From NCBI GenBank assembly GCA_016490735.1, contig JAEMWC010000763.1, forward strand, positions 182,501 to 246,500: a stretch of 64,000 nucleotides of DNA, written 5' to 3'. The DNA comes from Pachyseris speciosa. Lineage: Eukaryota; Cnidaria; Anthozoa; Scleractinia; Pachyseridae. The notes beneath the pieces are model-generated. The model made no database searches and had not been told where the DNA came from. It was given only the letters and a program-made list of their open reading frames with translations. The position numbers were made by a program, and so were the translations under genes. Shown piece by piece: positions 54,341 through 62,267 of the stretch; position 1 is the stretch's first letter, and every line of letters begins with the position of its first letter.

Positions 54341-54776
54341 AATGGAGTTGGAATATTATGATCCTTTGGAGTTCGTTCCTTGTGATGATGGTGATGATTC
54401 AAGCAGTGATAACAGCCCATGTTGGAAAAGAAGACGAATTGAAGTTGGAAGGGAGCAAGATGAGGTGGAAGAAGAGTATATGGATGAAGATAATGGATGG
54501 ATGGAAGGCTATTACAAAGATCCAGACATTGTTCCTCAATTTGTGTCTTTATATGAACAGTATACGGGAGAGTTTGGTCGTAATATGTATAATGGGGCTA
54601 ATGGACTGCTATTTAAACGCATTTTTGATTTTAGTAAAAGAAATAAAAATGTTTGTTATGTAGAAGTGAAAATTTCAAACATTGAGTATGATGCTTCTAA
54701 ATGTTGGCATGATTTTTTAGATGATTATCGTTTAGTTAAATTCATGTATTTTTTCATTTCAAAGAATGGTTTCTGA
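54327..54776 (+). CDS. acidic protein with nuclear-localisation-like KRRR
   Basis: A 149-residue protein. An alternative ATG (54,342) lies right after the previous stop. The N-terminus is acidic and serine-rich (VPCDDGDDSSSDNSPCWKRR), followed by a KRRRIE cluster that could be a nuclear signal, then another acidic run (EVEEEYMDED). The second half is ordinary globular sequence. The layout, with acidic activation-like and basic stretches, resembles viral transcription regulators in general terms only. It overlaps the next gene by 11 bases. Confidence 0.5.
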   Translation: MVQFEMELEYYDPLEFVPCDDGDDSSSDNSPCWKRRRIEVGREQDEVEEEYMDEDNGWMEGYYKDPDIVPQFVSLYEQYTGEFGRNMYNGANGLLFKRIFDFSKRNKNVCYVEVKISNIEYDASKCWHDFLDDYRLVKFMYFFISKNGF

Positions 54777-55173
54777 TTTTAATACAGTATTTAAAGGTAG
54801 TTTTGGACTGCTTTTTTCACGTCGTAGAATTGTTAAGGAGTTTAGTGATGCTAATGACTGTGGTGGATATTGGTGTTTTAGCACTCAATTTAAGAATGAT
54901 TTTGAGTTAGAATTGAATAGTGATTTTGTAAATCATAAAGTTGATGACAACTACAGTGATAGGTTTCATCATATTCAACTTTTAGATACAACAATATATG
55001 GTTTGTATGGTTGTAAAATAAGACGAATGATTTCATTTTCAGAAGCATGCCCTCTTTGGGAATATTATTTAGGGTCGCCACTTGTCACTACAGAAAGTAG
55101 ATATCCGTCAATCTGTGGAGAATATGTGACAGCTTTTAATAATAACAATAAAACAATAGGTTTTAGTATGTAA
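54766..55173 (+). CDS. 135-residue orphan protein, block B
   Basis: An intact frame beginning inside the end of the previous gene. It has FGLLFSRRRIVKEFSD near its start, which faintly echoes NGLLFKRIFDFSK in the second half of the previous protein, then a beta-type middle and an asparagine-rich end (AFNNNNKTIG). It may be a diverged half-duplicate of its neighbour. Not recognised. Confidence 0.4.
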   Translation: MVSDFNTVFKGSFGLLFSRRRIVKEFSDANDCGGYWCFSTQFKNDFELELNSDFVNHKVDDNYSDRFHHIQLLDTTIYGLYGCKIRRMISFSEACPLWEYYLGSPLVTTESRYPSICGEYVTAFNNNNKTIGFSM

Positions 55174-55266
55174 ACAGATGGTTGATTAAGTTTTTACAAT
55201 GTAAACTGCGGTGATTAATTTTAGTATGTGTACAGATTGAATTATATTAAACAGTTGGTGAAAATC

Positions 55267-55716
55267 ATGGCTGTGTTTCATCGTTTTACTTACCCTTGTG
55301 ATCAAGATATTAAGCGTTCGTTTTTGGTACGAACTATCACTGTAAGGATGGAAAACGAGGAAAGAAATTGGGTGATGAGGCAGTTGTGTTTTCTTGATAA
55401 GGAATTTAATGGAATTAATGAGCTTCAATGGTGCATTGAAGATGTGCGTAGAGTGTATGCTGGCAATTGTAATTGGGATAAAGTGTTTTTTGGACATAAG
55501 GAATTGGAGAAGTATAACATAAAGAAACTAAGTGATTATCTTAGTTCTTGTAGATTGGATGATTTTAGATCAATATGTGTTGCTAATGTTATGTATGATG
55601 ATGAAGATTTGAGTTGTGTTATCAAACGCAAAGAATATTTTCTTCCTTATTTTGATTTGGAAGTCGATATTATTAACGGAGATGTCAATCAAGTGTCTAA
55701 AGTTGATTGGGAATAA
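55267..55716 (+). CDS. 149-residue orphan protein, block B
   Basis: From ATG (AATCATGGCTG) it codes for AVFHRFTYPCDQDIKRSFLV, a central LQWCIEDVRRVYAGNCNWD and an acidic end. A GTG 13 codons upstream is also open but less likely. No membrane segment or motif is recognised. Composition and orientation match its neighbours. Confidence 0.5.
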   Translation: MAVFHRFTYPCDQDIKRSFLVRTITVRMENEERNWVMRQLCFLDKEFNGINELQWCIEDVRRVYAGNCNWDKVFFGHKELEKYNIKKLSDYLSSCRLDDFRSICVANVMYDDEDLSCVIKRKEYFLPYFDLEVDIINGDVNQVSKVDWE

Positions 55717-55764
55717 GCGCGGGAAAAAAATGTATATTAAGGTGTGTTTGACGCTGTCCGTTGC

Positions 55765-56178
55765 ATGGAATATCAAGTTTGGCTTGATGATGATGAAGGA
55801 AGTGATTTTGAAGATTTATACTTTGATGTCGATGACGATGGTCAAAGTGGTAGAGATGGTGTCAATGATGATATACTTTCATTGGATTCTGCTAGTAGCT
55901 CCCATGATGGTTTGGGAGCTAGGGCTGATTGTCATATTTATGACTCTACTGAACGAGAAATACAAGCGGATGGCTTATCGTTTTGTTCGAGCTCACCAGA
56001 GGGCAGTATTGACTTTGATGAAGAAATTTCACAACATCAAGGAACTGTACTGAGTTTAGAGTCTGGAGATTCAAGTATTGGAGTATTAAGTGCTGACTCA
56101 AATGAGAACTTTATTTTCGTCAAAGAGGCGGTGGTGATGAGAGAAACATTACAGATACGCCTAGAGGAAGAGGTTTGA
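55765..56178 (+). CDS. acidic Ser/Asp-rich protein before the polymerase
   Basis: A 137-residue, very acidic protein (WLDDDEGSDFEDLYFDVDDD, then serine-rich LSLDSASSSHDG and GSIDFDEEIS). It ends in a charged helix at the point where the polymerase frame becomes open in another phase, so it may be an independent acidic protein or the upstream part of the polymerase separated by a shift. Low complexity; function unknown. Confidence 0.45.
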   Translation: MEYQVWLDDDEGSDFEDLYFDVDDDGQSGRDGVNDDILSLDSASSSHDGLGARADCHIYDSTEREIQADGLSFCSSSPEGSIDFDEEISQHQGTVLSLESGDSSIGVLSADSNENFIFVKEAVVMRETLQIRLEEEV

Positions 56179-59172
56179 ATGAGTTGTTAAATGCAAGTGG
56201 GTTTTTTAGAGTCACTCAACATCATCTTGATTATAATGAACGATTTAGATTGCAAGCGCACCAGTATAGCGTAAGTTTAGTAAGTGAAGTTGTAAATCAG
56301 TTGAATTTTGTAGATGTATTGCATGCATTTTCTGAATTAATAAGTGCTCTTGTAGATGATATTCAAGAAGATTTTAATCCTCATGATTTTGTACAATTAG
56401 AATTTATGTCAAATGAGTTAGTGGAAAGTATATCTATACCATTTGTACGTGTGGATCATTTAAATAGTGATAGAGTATTCGCACATGTTGAAAAGGTTTT
56501 AAATTCAAATGCCAGTGTTGACATAAGGCGTAATGTTACAATCACCGTGACGCGTTGTATAAGTCCAACGGGTGGTGGTGTGGCTGGAGGTTGGCAGAAG
56601 GAACAAAAAAGGAGAAGACTTGTTTTTTCTAATACAGTTGATGGGTTTTTTTGCATGTAAGAAAAGTATAATAAGTGTTTATAATATGTTTTATCCGTTA
56701 TGTGGCATTGTTGCATTGTATTTAGCTTATATGTATAATTTAAAAGGTGCTAAATGCGTTCATAATTTACAGCGTTATAGAACCTCTTTGTTAAAGAAAA
56801 TTAGACCTTTTTTGTATAAAGCAGGTTTTGGTTTAGGAAATGAGTTAAGCGTGTTAGACTTGAAACACATTCATAAGGTGAATCCTGAGTTTAATGAGTA
56901 TCATTTAATTATTTATGAAAAAAAAATGGTGATTTAACTCAAGTAGTTTGCACACCATATAAAGATAAGAGTCTTAATTTAGTTTTAGAGAATAATCATT
57001 ATGGTGTGATTACACGGATTCCTACTTTTTTATGTAAGACGAATTTTTGTAGAAAGTGTAATAAGGCTTGCGGTATTGAACACATGTGTGGTCAAATAAG
57101 ATGCAGTCATTGTAAACGATTTTGTGACAGATCAAGTCGAAAATGTGTCACTTCTTGTGTACTATGTAAACGCACGTTTTATTCACGTGATTGTTATGAG
57201 CGTCATTTGAAATACTTCAAAGGTGACACATTGTCAACATGTCAACGTTGGCACGCTTGTGGAGAATGTAAATTAGATGTGCGCACTATTAACGGACAGG
57301 ATTATAGCACGGATGGCTATACACACGTTTGTTATAAATCTAGATGTAGTTTATGTCGTTGTTTAGTTAATTTAACTAATCGCGTTTGTTATATGAAACC
57401 TGCTACACTTTCAGCTGTTTCTAGAAAACGGAGAGATAATAGAATCGGTTCTTTTTTGTTTTTTGATATAGAAGCTTCTGTAGATGAATATGGTAAACAG
57501 ACGCCAAATTATATTGTTTGTCAATGGGGTGATGGTAGTGAAGAGGTATTTTCTGGAGAAAATTGCAGAGATGAGTTTTGTCGCTTTATTTTTAGAGAAG
57601 CAATATGTAGTTTAAAATGTATTTATCTTATAGCACACAATCTTGGGGGGTATGATGTAAATTTTATTTTTCAGTACGTTGCTACTCATGTTCAAAAGAA
57701 GCCAGAAGATATTATTTTGAGAAATGGTCGATTAATTTCCTATTCTTTTGTTTCAGGTAAATTAAAGTTGAGGGATTCTTTACTTTATTTTCAATGTGGA
57801 TTATCTAAACTTCCTGATTTGTTTGGATTGGATGTTAAAGACAAAGGTTATTTCCCTCATAAGTTTAACACAGCTGACAATTGGGATTATGTTGGACCTA
57901 TACCAAGTCGGGAGTATTATTCACCTGAATTACATTTTAGTGAGTGTGAGGTCAAGTTATTTGATGAGTGGTATGAGGAAATGAGTGCTAAATCTGACAG
58001 TGGTGAGTTTGTTTTTTGTCTGCAAGATGAATTGTATTCATATTGTTCAAACGATGTGACTATTCGTCGTGAAGCGTGTTTGAAGTTGTGCGAGTTGTTT
58101 ATGGATAATTGTGATGTCCATCCTTTTGCAGAAGCTTGTACTTTACCATCAACATGCAATCTTGCTTTTCGACGAAAATTTTTGAAAGACAATGTGATTG
58201 GTCTTGTTCCGCCTTTAGGCTATGTTCGGAATGATATTGAAAGCGCTCGAGCGTATCAATATTTAAAATATTTAGATCACAGTCGTTTTAATGGTCAACT
58301 TGAACATGCTGGCAAAAATGGTTTATTGTGTTGGATAAAGATTCGATTGCAAAAAATTCTGCTAAGAAGCAATTTGGAAAGAATGGTGTAAATAATGTGT
58401 GGGGTTTTCTTGGCAAGAATACTTTTGGTGTGTCTGTTCATTTCATTTCAGAAGGAAAAGAACTCCTTGAATTATTGGATGATAGTACACAAGATTGCAC
58501 TCTTTATCATTTAAATAGTGAGTGTTTGCTCGTTCAAAGTAAAACAAAATGCAATACATTCAGGTACAAGGTGACAAAAAAACATCTATTGTTTTGGCTG
58601 CTTCTGTGACAGCTCAAAGCCGTGTGCATTTGGCTAAATCTTTACTCAACATTGGAGAAAATGTTCTTTATTTTGACACTGATAGCATTATATACAAGCA
58701 CGTGATTACTAACCCAATTATTACTCTTGGAACATTTTTAGGAGATTGGGAAGATGAAATGAAAGGAGACAAAGAGGGATATGTGATTAAGACTTTTGTA
58801 TCAGGTGGACCTAAAAATTATGCATTCAAAGCTGTTCACCCTTCTAAACCACCAATTTATGTTGTTAAAGTTCGTGGTTTCACATTAAATTGGAAGGCTT
58901 CTTTAAAATTAGATTTTTCAGTGATGTGTTCGATTATTCATTCTACATTGAAAGCGTATCAAGAAAATAATTGTTGCTGGCCTTTACCTGAAAAAGATCA
59001 GAAAAAAATTGCTATTCCGCAATTCATGATTAAAAAGGACCGAAAGTTTAATTTAGAGGCTAAAGTGTGTTCTAAATTCTATTGTGTTGTTCCTTTTTGT
59101 AAACGCAGACCTGTCAGAAGGTGTTTTGTCAATTCAAGCAGGATTACGTCACTACCTTTTGGGTTTGTATAA
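56106..59172 (+). pseudogene. PolB: protein-primed family B DNA polymerase (Polinton/adintovirus type), broken
   Basis: Pieces in order are an N-terminal region (RGGGDERNITDTPRGRG, then SISIPFVRVDHLNSDRVFAH), a cysteine-rich zinc region (CRKCNKACGIEHMCGQIRC), and the exonuclease motifs FLFFDIEAS, YLIAHNLGGYDVNFIF and YSYCSNDVTIRREA. The C-terminal palm follows with the catalytic VLYFDTDSIIYKH, GPKNYAFK and the end TSLPFGF. Shifts occur at T7 near 56,650, A9 near 56,928, near 58,330 and near 58,570. Between about 58,270 and 58,400 the fingers/palm part with motif A is missing, so this copy is inactive even if the shifts are errors. It identifies block B as a self-replicating type of element. 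Confidence 0.85.
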
Positions 59173-59224
59173 TTATTTGTTTGGGGGTGTGCTATAAGAT
59201 ATATTCATTTCACTACATGCGATC

Positions 59225-59455
59225 ATGGCTTGCTTTGAAGGTATACTGATGTTTTCTCGTGGAATTTTCTCCAGAAAAAACGAAAATAGATACGTTTTAG
59301 AAATGGTTGGTAAAGATGGGTCTTATGTAAAAAAAGAACATTGTAAAGTAGAAGCTGATGACCCGGATGGTATTAAAGCTAATTCAAAAGTGAGATGCGT
59401 CATTGTTTGTTGTCATTCAGAAGCGACCAATGAAGAGTATCGTCGTGGTAAGTGA
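59225..59455 (+). CDS. 76-residue protein, also a possible leader exon
   Basis: From ATG it codes for FEGILMFSRGIFSRKNENRY, then KEHCKVEADDPDGIKANSKV and ends EEYRRGK. Short beta strands with basic residues suggest a small nucleic-acid-binding fold, but no family is recognised. A consensus donor (CGTCGTG/GTAAGT, exon end 59,447) lies three codons before the stop and leaves phase 1, so spliced forms could replace the last residues with any of the downstream tails. It begins 52 bases after the polymerase end. Confidence 0.5.
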   Translation: MACFEGILMFSRGIFSRKNENRYVLEMVGKDGSYVKKEHCKVEADDPDGIKANSKVRCVIVCCHSEATNEEYRRGK

Positions 59456-59475
59456 GTTTGAGATATAGTTAAAGG

Positions 59476-59503
59476 ATGGCTGGAGGAATCACAGTTTCAC
59501 GAA
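59476..59503 (+). other. mini leader exon coding MAGGITVSR
   Basis: ATGGCTGGAGGAATCACAGT continues to TTCACGAA and then a perfect donor, GTAAGT. The exon is 28 bases: nine codons plus one base, phase 1. The peptide MAGGITVSR would be the shared N-terminus of the downstream tails. Its first four residues, followed by I, fit the (M/I/L)xGG-x cleavage pattern of adenovirus-type proteases. The pattern is short, so this is suggestive only. Confidence 0.5.
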
Positions 59504-59544
59504 GTAAGTATTTTTTCTTCTTTTAGGGTGTGAAGAAGTGAAAA

Positions 59545-59823
59545 ATGAGCGTTGCAAAGAAGATACAGTATTTTGAAGATGGTGGGAAAAATAACATGGA
59601 AGATAGCAGTGATGAAGAGTGTGAAAATAATGAAGATTTTTGTGTAAATTGTAGGCTATTAGAAAAACAAATTATTAATTGGCGACGAAAGTATGGTGAG
59701 GTGTTACATACTTTAGGCGAAACAGTTGCTGCAGCTGAAAAATATCAAGCACTTTTTAATACATTGAGTAGTAATATATCTAGTACTGTCGCTTATATTG
59801 GGAAAATCAATACTGTTCCTTAG
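59545..59823 (+). CDS. 92-residue acidic/coiled-coil protein, block B
   Basis: Its own ATG at 59,545 lies 18 bases after a strong acceptor (TTCTTCTTTTAG). The product has an acidic cysteine-containing head (SSDEECENNEDFCVNCRLLE) and a helical part (AAAEKYQALFNTLSSNISS). Its stop TAG overlaps the acceptor AG of the next tail exon. Unlike the others, this frame is not in phase with the leader exons, so it may be translated from its own start. Not recognised. Confidence 0.5.
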   Translation: MSVAKKIQYFEDGGKNNMEDSSDEECENNEDFCVNCRLLEKQIINWRRKYGEVLHTLGETVAAAEKYQALFNTLSSNISSTVAYIGKINTVP

Positions 59824-60008
59824 GAGTATCAAGAAAAGGTCAACCTTATATTGTGAAAAGTTGTAGTCATTGCCATCAACGCACATCAAGATTTGTTTCG
59901 AAAAACGGTTCAAGAGGTGTTAGAAAAAGGGGTAGAAGACAGAAAGGAGGTAAGCTAACAGACGGGATTTTCATCAAATATCGTACTGATGGAACACCTT
60001 ATTTTTGA
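59824..60008 (+). CDS. tail exon 1: basic zinc/arginine-rich peptide without ATG
   Basis: After the acceptor CTGTTCCTTAG the frame opens in the phase required by both leader donors and has no internal ATG. It codes for VSRKGQPYIVKSCSHCHQRT, then SRFVSKNGSRGVRKRGRRQK and a short end to TGA (61 codons). The strong basic charge and CSHC pair suit a DNA-condensing core protein or a nucleic-acid binder. Without splicing it could not start, which is the main argument for the splice model. Confidence 0.5.
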
Positions 60009-60033
60009 TAGAACACTTCTGCTTACATTGCAG

Positions 60034-60197
60034 GTTTTGTTAATTTTAAAGATATTGGAAAGAGCATTGTGAAGGATTTAGCTATTGATGCTGCTAGAGA
60101 TCAATTAAATAAATTTCAATCTGGAAGTGGATGGAAGTTGAAAGATCCAAATAAAAAAATTCCTAGTGTAGGAAGTGTTTTACCTTGGCTTAAATAA
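60034..60197 (+). CDS. tail exon 2: amphipathic peptide without ATG
   Basis: The acceptor GCTTACATTGCAG is close to consensus. The following frame, in leader phase, codes for FVNFKDIGKSIVKDLAIDAA, then RDQLNKFQSGSGWKLKDPNK and ends LPWLK. No ATG is present. The amphipathic helix with a glycine/tryptophan end is reminiscent of small virion peptides that act on membranes, an inference from composition. Confidence 0.5.
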
Positions 60198-60214
60198 AAT
60201 ATCTTTATCTATAG

Positions 60215-60387
60215 GAACGACATATAAACCATTGGAAACGACTATGTTTGGAAACAGTTATTATGATCCAGCTTCTCACTACATACCACAAAAGGGTGGT
60301 TTATATCTTCCTAAAAATATTCAAGAAGGAGATGGTCTAGGAGATATACCCATAATTGGACCTATTCTATCTATTTTTGGATTATAA
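60215..60387 (+). CDS. tail exon 3: TTYKPLETT peptide
   Basis: After the acceptor TATCTATAG the frame in leader phase codes for TTYKPLETTMFGNSYYDPAS, then a GGLYLPKNIQEGDGLGDIPI stretch and ends ILSIFGL. The only ATG lies ten codons in. The LGDIPIIG and GGLYLP parts may be processing or assembly motifs, but nothing is recognised. Confidence 0.45.
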
Positions 60388-60439
60388 GTTACACTGATTA
60401 ATTGAAAGTCGAGTAATATAGTTATTCATTTAATCATAG

Positions 60440-60573
60440 GTTATAGAGGTTTACATCCTGGTTATAAAGTAGCAGATAACTTGAAGAATTCATCTTGGTA
60501 TAAGCGTGAGATGGCTAAAAAAGAAAGAGGAGAAAAAACTATAGTGGAAAAGCTTTTTGGAGGGTGGAAATAG
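60440..60573 (+). CDS. tail exon 4: basic YRGLHPGYK peptide
   Basis: After the acceptor TTTAATCATAG the frame in leader phase codes for YRGLHPGYKVADNLKNSSWY and KREMAKKERGEKTIVEKLFG, ending GWK. Basic and helical, 44 codons. An internal ATG exists but would remove the first half. Confidence 0.45.
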
Positions 60574-60608
60574 TTTCAAAGATGTGTTATTTTATGTTTT
60601 ATGTTAAG

Positions 60609-60647
60609 GTGCAAGATGGGATCACTGGTGGACTTGGGGACAGTAAT
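60609..60647 (+). CDS. tail exon 5: 11-codon tryptophan-rich peptide
   Basis: Following TTATGTTAAG, a weak acceptor, the leader-phase frame reads ARWDHWWTWGQ and stops. Four tryptophans in eleven residues. The acceptor lacks a long pyrimidine tract, so support rests on phase and on similarity to the next tails. Confidence 0.3.
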
Positions 60648-60674
60648 TGAAGATATTTTTTATCACCTTTGTAG

Positions 60675-60709
60675 GTAAAACCGTTCGATGGTGGTGGGAG
60701 CAGATTTGA
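60675..60709 (+). CDS. tail exon 6: 10-codon tryptophan-rich peptide
   Basis: After the acceptor CACCTTTGTAG the leader-phase frame reads KTVRWWWEQI and stops at TGA. Three adjacent tryptophans follow a basic residue, as in tails 5 and 7-9. Confidence 0.35.
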
Positions 60710-60730
60710 GATGCGTTTAATTTTTTTTAG

Positions 60731-60804
60731 GTAGCTGGGAACGATTTAAAAAAGCATGGAATAGTGCTCGAGAAACAACTGCAGATGCAATGTACCCTTA
60801 TTAA
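60731..60804 (+). CDS. tail exon 7: SWERFKKAW peptide
   Basis: After a strong acceptor (TTTTTTTTTAG) the leader-phase frame codes for SWERFKKAWNSARETTADAM, then YPY and stop. The aromatic/basic WERFKKAW pattern parallels FWGKRWKEAK in tails 8 and 9, indicating repeated duplication of a short exon. Confidence 0.45.
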
Positions 60805-60984
60805 TTCAATAAATAATTTAAAAGAAAATCTGTTTCGTATTTATTTAATTTTAGGATGAATGTTGCGTTGTATTATTATTATTCTTATTATTGTTGTTTC
60901 AACGATAATAAGGTTAATAATGACACAAAACAATGTCATTGATGTGGTAAATGGAATTCTTAAGAGGTGTTTTATTTTATTTAG

Positions 60985-61082
60985 GATTTTGGGGTAAACG
61001 TTGGAAAGAAGCAAAAAAGAACACAAAAAATTACTTGAAAGAAATCTTTAGAGTTCCTGGATATGGTCAATGGAAGCCTTAA
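60985..61082 (+). CDS. tail exon 8: FWGKRWKEAKKNTK peptide
   Basis: After the acceptor TTTATTTTATTTAG the leader-phase frame codes for FWGKRWKEAKKNTKNYLKEI, then FRVPGYGQWKP and stop. No ATG. The first 20 bases of the exon and the acceptor tract are nearly identical to tail 9, showing a recent local duplication. Confidence 0.5.
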
Positions 61083-61101
61083 GAGATGCTTGTTTTTTTA
61101 G

Positions 61102-61142
61102 GATTTTGGGGTAAACGCTGGGAAGAGCAAAAAGACAAGTAA
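61102..61142 (+). CDS. tail exon 9: FWGKRWEEQKDK peptide
   Basis: After the acceptor GTTTTTTTAG the exon repeats the first bases of tail 8 (GATTTTGGGGTAAACG) and then codes FWGKRWEEQKDK and stop. A duplicate of tail 8 with a different, shortened end. Confidence 0.5.
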
Positions 61143-61176
61143 AGAAAGACAATCCTAATCACCCCTTTTTTCTCAG

Positions 61177-62267
61177 AGGATATGGATAAAGGCAAGAAGT
61201 TACAACGGAAAAATGAATTAATATTAAAAGTATTTACGGATATAAATTCGCCTGTATCATTCCAGTCTCCAAAAAAAATTTACAAATATTTAAAACAAAA
61301 TGGTTTTCAAATCACATTACAGGACATTAAAAATGTATTAAAAGCTAATCGCGCTTACAACTTAATTAGACAGAAACCAAAACAATTTTTACGTCAAAGA
61401 ATAATATCGGATGGATATGATCAATACTGGCAAGCTGATTTGTTGGAGATGCCTAAGGATAAAAAATCTCTACAACAAAATAAAGGAACGCGTTTTACAT
61501 TGAATTTAATTGATGTATTGAGCCGTTACGCTTGGTCTATTCCTTTAAAAAGTAAACAAGGAGTAGAAGTAGCTCAAGCATTGCAAAAATTATTTGATGA
61601 GATAAAAAGACGCCCTGACAAAGGAGGTGAATTTTATAATAGCCACTGTCAAAAAGTGTATAAACATAATAAGATAAGGTATTATAGCACAAAGTCTGGC
61701 GTAAAAGGCGCACATATTGAAAGATTTCAGCGCAGTTTGCAGCAATATATTTATAGATATATGAAGCATTACAATACTAAAAAATATTTAGATGCAATTA
61801 AAATGTATCTCAAGCACTACAACAACACAATTCATGGCGGAAGTGGTCTCGTGCCTAGTAGTATTACACCTTTTAATGCTTTTAAAGCTGCTCAATTGTT
61901 GTATCCTGTCAATCATTTTAGAGTTAAACAATACAGATTTAGTGTTGGAGAATATGTGCGTATGTCAACGGCAGCAAAGGTGTTTGATAAAGGATATAAC
62001 ACACAATTTACAGAAGAAGTGTTTAAAATAACGAAACGTTATAGAGATCCTTTTAGTTCAGATGTAAATGTTTATTATTTGGAAGATTTATCAGGAGAAG
62101 CCATAGAAGGTAAAGTGTATGAACAAGAATTAATAGCAGCTGAAAAACCAAATAAGAAAATAGAAAAGAAAATTAAAACGTCCAAAGGTAAAACAGTTAA
62201 ATTTTTAGATTTTCCAGAATCGTTGAATGAGTGGTTGAGTAAAAAAGAACTAAAACAATATGAATAG
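61177..62267 (+). CDS. INT: retrovirus-like integrase (Polinton/adintovirus type)
   Basis: A 361-residue protein from ATG 61,182. It has a helical, basic N-terminal domain, then the catalytic core with D86 (YWQADLLEM), D146 (RRPDKGGEFYN) and E180 (GAHIERFQRSLQ). The usual LNLIDVLSRYAWSIPLKSK lies between, and a C-terminal region (FSVGEYVRMSTAAKVFDKGY, EEVFKITKRYRD) follows. The D146-E180 spacing is close to DD35E. The stretch before PDKGGEF looks a few residues shorter than usual. A strong acceptor (TTTTTTCTCAG) lies five bases before the ATG and opens this same frame in leader phase. It overlaps the next gene by eight bases. Confidence 0.85.

Noticed and set aside
59504..59526. Intron from the mini leader to the acceptor before 59,527
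   Set aside because: It would be only 23 bases, too short for normal splicing; the upstream donor at 59,447 (79-base intron) is more plausible for that acceptor.
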